Shown here: positions 59,448 to 64,000 of the stretch, one piece after another
Numbering within the stretch: position 1 is the stretch's first letter
Layout: each line of letters opens with the position of its first letter
Assembly: GCA_015698045.1 (NCBI GenBank)
Contig: BLAL01000065.1
Coordinates: forward strand, 393,096-457,095
From: Rhizophagus clarus
Lineage: Eukaryota; Glomeromycota; Glomeromycetes; Glomerales; Glomeraceae
DNA length: 64,000 bases
Direction of reading: 5' to 3'
The notes under the pieces: generated by a model
The model's input: only the letters and a program-made list of their open reading frames with translations
Database searches by the model: none
What the model was told of the DNA's origin: nothing
Program-made: the position numbers and the translations under genes

Positions 59448-59609
59448 CTATAACATTATAAGACCATCAAGTTTCCACGAATATTTATTTTCTATCCCTT
59501 TTGTTCTTAGAGTATTAAAAATCTTCCAGAACCTTAAAGTATTATCGTCACCACCAGCTCCAGCTACAATGTCCTCTCCATTTGGAGAAATATAAAAATA
59601 AAGGACGTG
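59448..59609 (-). pseudogene. Cdc20/Cdh1-like WD40 C-terminal fragment
   Basis: The minus strand reads HVLYFYISPNGEDIVAGAGG, then DNTLRFWKIF, and ends TAG at 59448. This matches the last WD repeat of the Cdc20/Fizzy-related family (VLYLxxSPDG, then ...GAGDETLRFWN-F), activators of the anaphase-promoting complex. Only about 54 codons are present, with one extra residue in the GAGGDD segment, so it is a stray fragment downstream of the Q-rich gene rather than a working gene. Confidence 0.6.
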
Positions 59610-59701
59610 ATAAAAATGTAAAATGATACATAATAAAAATATATTATATAAAATTTATAATAACGCTTCTCACTAGCCTCCTTAATTTTCAATCTTCTTA
59701 G

Positions 59702-61535
59702 TTACTTTTTTTTATGCTTTCTTTGCTCTCTTTCATCATTATCATTCTTTTCGTCATCATCTTCGGGAAATGACCTTGCAGCACTTATGTAATAATGAGA
59801 CAGCTCCATTGATCTTGTAACATCTATTTTATCAGTACAAGCAAAGTCCAAATTTATTGTGTATAAATCTGTATTTGCCATAAAAAAGTTGCGACGAGCT
59901 GTCTTGTCATCATCCACCTCCTCACTTAAACATCTAATCCCGTAAATAATAACATTTTGGAGCGCTCTTTCCATTTCTTCTGATAGTTCATTTGAAACAC
60001 ATATCAACCACTGACGAAATATAGTTGAAACTGAAACTTTAGATTTTAACTGGGAAATATTATCGTTAGTGCAACTATTCTGATATGCGAAACCTATATT
60101 CGACCATAATTCGCTCCTCCATCCATCAAAAACTTTTCGAAAACGTTTGCCCATAAAACTAATTTTTTGTTTGTTTTCTTTCTTCTTAGAAAAATGCGGA
60201 AATAATTTACTAATTATATCTTCTATCATTGAATTTCTAGAAGAATGATCAAGGTGTCGAGTACGAAGGAATAGTGCTCTTAATTCAACGTAAATGATAT
60301 CTAAGATCCATTTTGGGAGAGAACTATAATTATTTTCTAATATTTCACTCATCTGTTTTTGACTATATTCGCGACTGGTTTTAGGTTCCGTATATTTATC
60401 TGGAACATTCGCGTTGGGTCTTGGGGAAGGACTTCTGGGGTAGTGACGTTCTCTAGTAAAATATTGAGACGGCAACTCCAAATTGTTATTTATGAGTTGT
60501 CGTTCAAAATTATCCCTATAATAAAAATAAATGGGCTCAGAACATATGAATTATAAATATTACAGATTTACTATATATATTTACATTGGAGTGCGGCTCT
60601 TCAAAGGCGGAGAACGCAGCGGGGAATGTGGTGACGTCGCCGGAGAGGATTCCAGTGATGTTATTGTTGATATGGGACTTTGACTTTTCCTGTATTTCTC
60701 AGTCATAAAATTGATATAATCGGGTAAAATTAGGCCGAATTCATCCGCTATTTTCTTCTTAGTTTTATAGGGATCCGGAGATATATTTATTATTTCCTCA
60801 ATTCTCAAGAACTCCTCTTTTAGCATTTTGTCTACAATTATTAAATATCAAGGTAAGTGAACTATTCATATCACAAAAAGAAAGAATAATGAATTTCAAT
60901 TATAGGTCACCTATTTTTTCTTCATCATCAATTTGTTGAGGAGGTTGAGGTGGTAATTGAGGTAAGTATTGTTGAGGTTGTTGAGAAGGTGATTGCGACC
61001 ATTGGTATTCATGATGTGGCCATTGACGTTGCTGATTTTGTTGAGGTTGTTGAGGTTGTTGAGGCCATTGAGGTAGAGGTGGTTGCGGCCATTGAGGTTG
61101 AGATTGTTGAGGTTGTTGAGGCCATTGAGATTGAGGTGGTTGCGGCCATTGAAATTGAGATTGTTGAGGTTGTTGAGGCCATTGAGATTGAGGTGGTTGC
61201 GACCATTGAAATTGATGAGGTTGAGATTGTTGAGGTTGTTGAGGCCATTGAGATTGAGGTGGTTGCGGCCATTGAAATTGAAATTGTTGAGGTTGTCGCG
61301 GCCACTGAAGTAGAGTTTGGGGTTGAGATTGTTGCGGTTGTTGAGATTGAGGTTGTTGCGGTTGATGAGATTGAGGTTGTTGCGGTTGTTGAGATTGGGG
61401 TTGTTGCAGCTGTTGAGGTTGTTGCGGCCATTGAGACTGAGGTTGTTGATATTGCGGTTGCGATGGCTGCCAATGTTTAATAAGAGAACCTTTTTTACGA
61501 ATTCCTTGTTCTTTATCAAGATCTTGAGAAGACAT
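59702..61535 (-). CDS. Three-exon Q/P/W-rich protein of unknown function
   Basis: Exons 61535-60911, 60831-60585 and 60515-59702 join in frame through GT-AG introns of 79 and 69 bases, giving 561 residues. Exon 1 begins MSSQDLDKEQGIRKKGSLIK, then about 170 residues of QQPQSQWPQ-type repeats, prion-like in composition and encoded by TTGTTGAGG/CCATTGAGATTGAGG repeats. Exon 2 has a helical segment (KMLKEEFLRIEEII) and a Ser/Pro-rich stretch (SPHSPLRSPPLKS), possible phosphorylation sites. Exon 3 contains an ordered alpha-helical region (WILDIIYVELRALFLRTRHL to ALQNVIIYGIRCLSEEV) and a charged tail. No domain recognised. Intact splicing and sparing of the frame argue for a live gene, possibly lineage-specific. 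Confidence 0.72.
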
Positions 61536-61609
61536 TTTAATGATATCTCAATATAAAAAAAAAAGAAATAATTGAATAAAAAAAAAAAAAAAATTTTTTT
61601 TATCCCCTT

Positions 61610-61950
61610 TTTTTTTGCGTTGATCTTACCACATCATGATCGAAAAAAATTAATCTTTTTCTTGCATCGTAATTATATCTATGATTAATATGGTTAATTA
61701 CGAAAAGAAAAAAAATTCTTTTTGCCATTGATCTTATTACATCATATGATACAGATTTTTTTAAGGAAAAAAAATATGATTAATATAATGATGGATATTG
61801 TGATTAAATCATGGCCAAGTAAAATTAATATTTTTCTCACATTGTTACGATTAATTTCGAAAATAAGTTTCTTTTTTACCATTGATCTCAATAGATTTTC
61901 TAAGGAAAAAAATTTGATTAATATAATGACGGACATTGTGATTATCGAGT
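61610..61950 (-). promoter_or_regulatory. Repeated upstream boxes of the Q-rich gene
   Basis: Three degenerate units of about 110-130 bp carry TTGATCTTACCACATCATGA (61617), TTGATCTTATTACATCATATG (61729) and TTGATCTCAATAG (61882), each followed by GATTAATATRRT-type motifs. The first box is also found before the duplicated gene start at 58388. They are likely regulatory because they are copied with the gene's start, though no factor can be named. Confidence 0.5.
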
Positions 61951-63360
61951 AAAAATTAATCTTTTTTTCAATTTTTTTCTTTTTTTTAAAAATTCTATAT
62001 CGTGGTTATACCTATTACCAAAAAAAACTTTTTCTGCAAAAAAAGTTGTTTGCATTGATATCATAACACTACGAGTTATCTTTTCCTTGAACCTTCTCAA
62101 ACATCTTAAGTCGTATAATTAATAATTAACCTCTCCTATAAACAGAGAGCAACTTACTTTAATATAAACACGAATACAAAATACGTTAGTAATGAGAACG
62201 AAAAATAAATTCTTTAGGAAAAAGAGATTATTTAAAGCACTGAACTGAAAGGAATGATTCCTAGGATAGCGAGTGATTTGAACTAAGCCAAAGTTAGAAA
62301 CAAGATAGTTTCGGTATCTTCAGGCGGTATGGATGAAGACAATTCACGTATTAGCCCTTGTTCTACAATTGATTTTTATCAAACTCGCTCTACATTGATT
62401 ATTTCAGTTCTGTCTCAACCGATCTCCGGGGAAGAAGCAAAGTAGAAATCAAAGAATGGGAATCATGTATGGAAAAGGAACATCTTAAAAAGAAAGAGGC
62501 AACGGTTCTGCGAGTTAGAAATATCTGAGTAGATGATTCATGCTGAAGCTTCTCTTCTCTCATTTCATCACTGATGCTTTTTCTTATGCGCCTTATCCAA
62601 GAAAGCATCCATTTCCCTTTCCTTCGATGACTTGGTATTCTTGAACTGGTCTTATGCGCATATACTGTATAAAACTTCTGGTCAAATGATCGTAGCATTG
62701 CTTTAAATTCCTAATTAGCTAATTACACATGTGCATATTGCATATTTTACCAAATTCTGTAGACCAATAAAAATCACAGTTTTGCACTGAGATTATCATT
62801 TAATCTCATTTGGATAAATTGTTTGTACTTGGCGTGAAGAACAGGTTATACTGTACTAATTAAACTGGCTGGTACTTACAAAAAAGAGATCTTTTTTTCT
62901 GTTTTTTTTCTAATTATTATGCTTTTTTATTTCTATCTAAGGCTGTGTTTTATTGTGCCATTGATTTACTTATTATATGGCTATATTTATTTCACCATCA
63001 ATCATCGCTTTGTGTAAAGCTATAGTTTGTGGTTGTGCAAATTTCCCACTGGCGCTTTCCCGGGTGTTTAATAGAATAATTGGTCGGCAAGTCATGTATA
63101 ATGTATATTGATATAAAAGAATTTATTTTTTAGTTGTCTTTCCGGTGCAGATTACTAATGTATATTAATTTAATTGATGGTGTGTGACTAAACAAATATT
63201 GACGACAACTTTTCAAATAAAAAGGTATCCGTAATTAGACAACTAAACAGGAACATCTCAGTGCTAGGATAAGCCTTGTTTAGAATAAGCCCAGCAATTC
63301 CGTACTGAGATTTTCGAATGATGTTTCCCATTTAGGATAGGCCCAACACTTCGCTAGTTG
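61951..63360. other. Intergenic region with a weak 99-codon ORF
   Basis: A minus-strand frame at 62698-62399 lies in a slightly GC-richer island and is basic and Ser-rich; a plus-strand 38-codon frame (MDEDNSRISPCSTIDF, from 62330) overlaps it. Neither has a recognised homologue and both may be chance. The rest is AT-rich. Confidence 0.35.
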
Positions 63361-63370
63361 TATATAAATA
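63361..63370 (+). promoter_or_regulatory. TATA box of the right-edge gene
   Basis: TATATAAATA stands 286 bases before the ATG at 63656. Downstream lies a poly(T)/poly(A) and CTCCTCCTACC-containing leader (63420-63650) that would form the 5' UTR. Confidence 0.5.
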
Positions 63371-63655
63371 CCCCTAATTTTTCAAGAAAAATAACGATTT
63401 CCCTTAATAACTTATTTTCACGTTCCTATTTTTTTTTTTAAAAAAAAAAGAAATAAAAATTTTAGAAAAAATCTTATTCCCACGTCCTTTTTTTTTTAAA
63501 TAAATATGATTAAAAAAAAAAAAATTTTCTCCTCCTACCCGAAAGAACTTCATTTTATCAAAAAAAAAAAAAGAATTTTCTCCTCCTACCTTTAAGTTTT
63601 ATCAAAAAAAAAGTTCATACTCTTCCTTTTTAAAATAACGTGTCTTAATTTTAAT

Positions 63656-63833
63656 ATGCCCGATAACATTGATAACACTACTATTATCGACAATAATAAT
63701 GAAGTTAGCGATGATTTTTATATAATTGATAACCCGAACGCGATTAAAGATATATTAAGTATATCTGTTAATCATTCTATAACAATAAAGAATAATTCTA
63801 GTACAATTCAAATGTTAATTACAATACTCCAAG
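63656..63833 (+). CDS. First exon of an unknown gene, continues past the window
   Basis: ATG 63656 starts an acidic, Asn/Ile-rich peptide (MPDNIDNTTIIDNNNEVSDD) of 59 codons ending at a strong donor AAG|GTAAGTT (63834). The following sequence is AT-rich and reads as intron up to the edge. The N-terminus is likely disordered. I do not recognise the family. The upstream TATA box and the donor are the main support. Confidence 0.5.
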
Positions 63834-64000
63834 GTAAGTTAACACTATGTTTTTTTGGGTGCATTGATGCTGTATATGGCTCTATCAGGTTACTGATACT
63901 GTATGTTTTGATACTGACTAACAATATAAGAACGACTTACTTCTGCTTCATCTACTATCTCTCCTCCTATTGTCTCTACTTCTCCTCTTAATGTCTCTGC

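Noticed and set aside
60950-61480. Val/Glu/Ile-rich and Leu/Arg-rich ORFs over the Q-rich exon
   Set aside because: Antisense or alternate-frame shadows of a CAA/CCA-rich repeat; the Q-rich frame splices in phase with two further exons.
62399-62698. 99-codon basic ORF near the right end
   Set aside because: No recognisable motif, no splice or promoter context and overlapping frames on the other strand; noted only as possible.

Overview
This is a eukaryotic, very AT-rich window with the texture of an early-diverging fungus. Short GT-AG introns, long poly(A)/poly(T) runs, dense transposon nesting and several protein families that I associate with arbuscular mycorrhizal fungi (Glomeromycotina, Rhizophagus-like) point that way. 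The assignment is an inference from remembered family resemblance, since no database could be searched. Almost all of the window is transposable elements, most of them decayed. The credible host genes are a spliced GAPDH gene (52505-54062), a three-exon Q/P/W-rich gene (59702-61535, minus) and the first exon of an unknown gene at the right edge (63656).

Layout. 1-4.9 kb: a comparatively GC-rich LINE on the minus strand, with an open ORF1 (RRM-like region plus zinc knuckle) and an open ORF2 (APE endonuclease plus reverse transcriptase) that runs off the left edge. 5.3-9.9 kb and 12.0-16.5 kb: two copies (A and B) of a 4.4-4.6 kb repeated element. Each carries a 120-bp minisatellite array and a small gene-like set of exons split by a 700-bp pyrimidine tract. 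Copy A also holds a hAT-type MITE, and copy B preserves the matching empty site. 11.5-26.3 kb: a hAT transposon with BED finger, RNase H-fold and dimerisation exons. It is interrupted by copy B, by a 183-bp MITE and by a 4.4-kb TTAA-flanked DNA transposon whose removal restores the hAT reading frame exactly.

27.2-48.4 kb is a deep nest. A decayed DDE-like gene of unknown family (27250-27562 and 44974-48365) is split by a hAT-like non-autonomous element F. F contains a 12.4-kb Polinton/Maverick-type element (27623-40002) and a second hAT-like element E (41390-44451), and E contains a TA-flanked MITE. The Polinton has 780-bp terminal inverted repeats, a family B DNA polymerase, a retroviral-type integrase and a Crinkler-like fragment. 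In the place where capsid, ATPase and cysteine protease genes would be expected it carries a coiled-coil/Gag/zinc-knuckle gene and a retropepsin-like gene. This combination is the most interesting system in the window.

48.4-52.4 kb holds small MITEs and a remnant of an N-rich transposase N-terminus. GAPDH follows, preceded by a tandem duplication. Then come a decayed pogo/Tigger-like element (54687-57192), a short tandem repeat, a duplicated start of the Q-rich gene, a Cdc20/Cdh1-like WD40 fragment, the Q-rich gene itself with repeated upstream boxes, and a TATA-driven gene start at the right edge.

The transposon genes are interrupted mainly by in-frame stops at expected Trp, Gln and Arg codons, each explainable by one C:G to T:A transition. 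This indicates strong AT-directed decay. Only the LINE looks intact.
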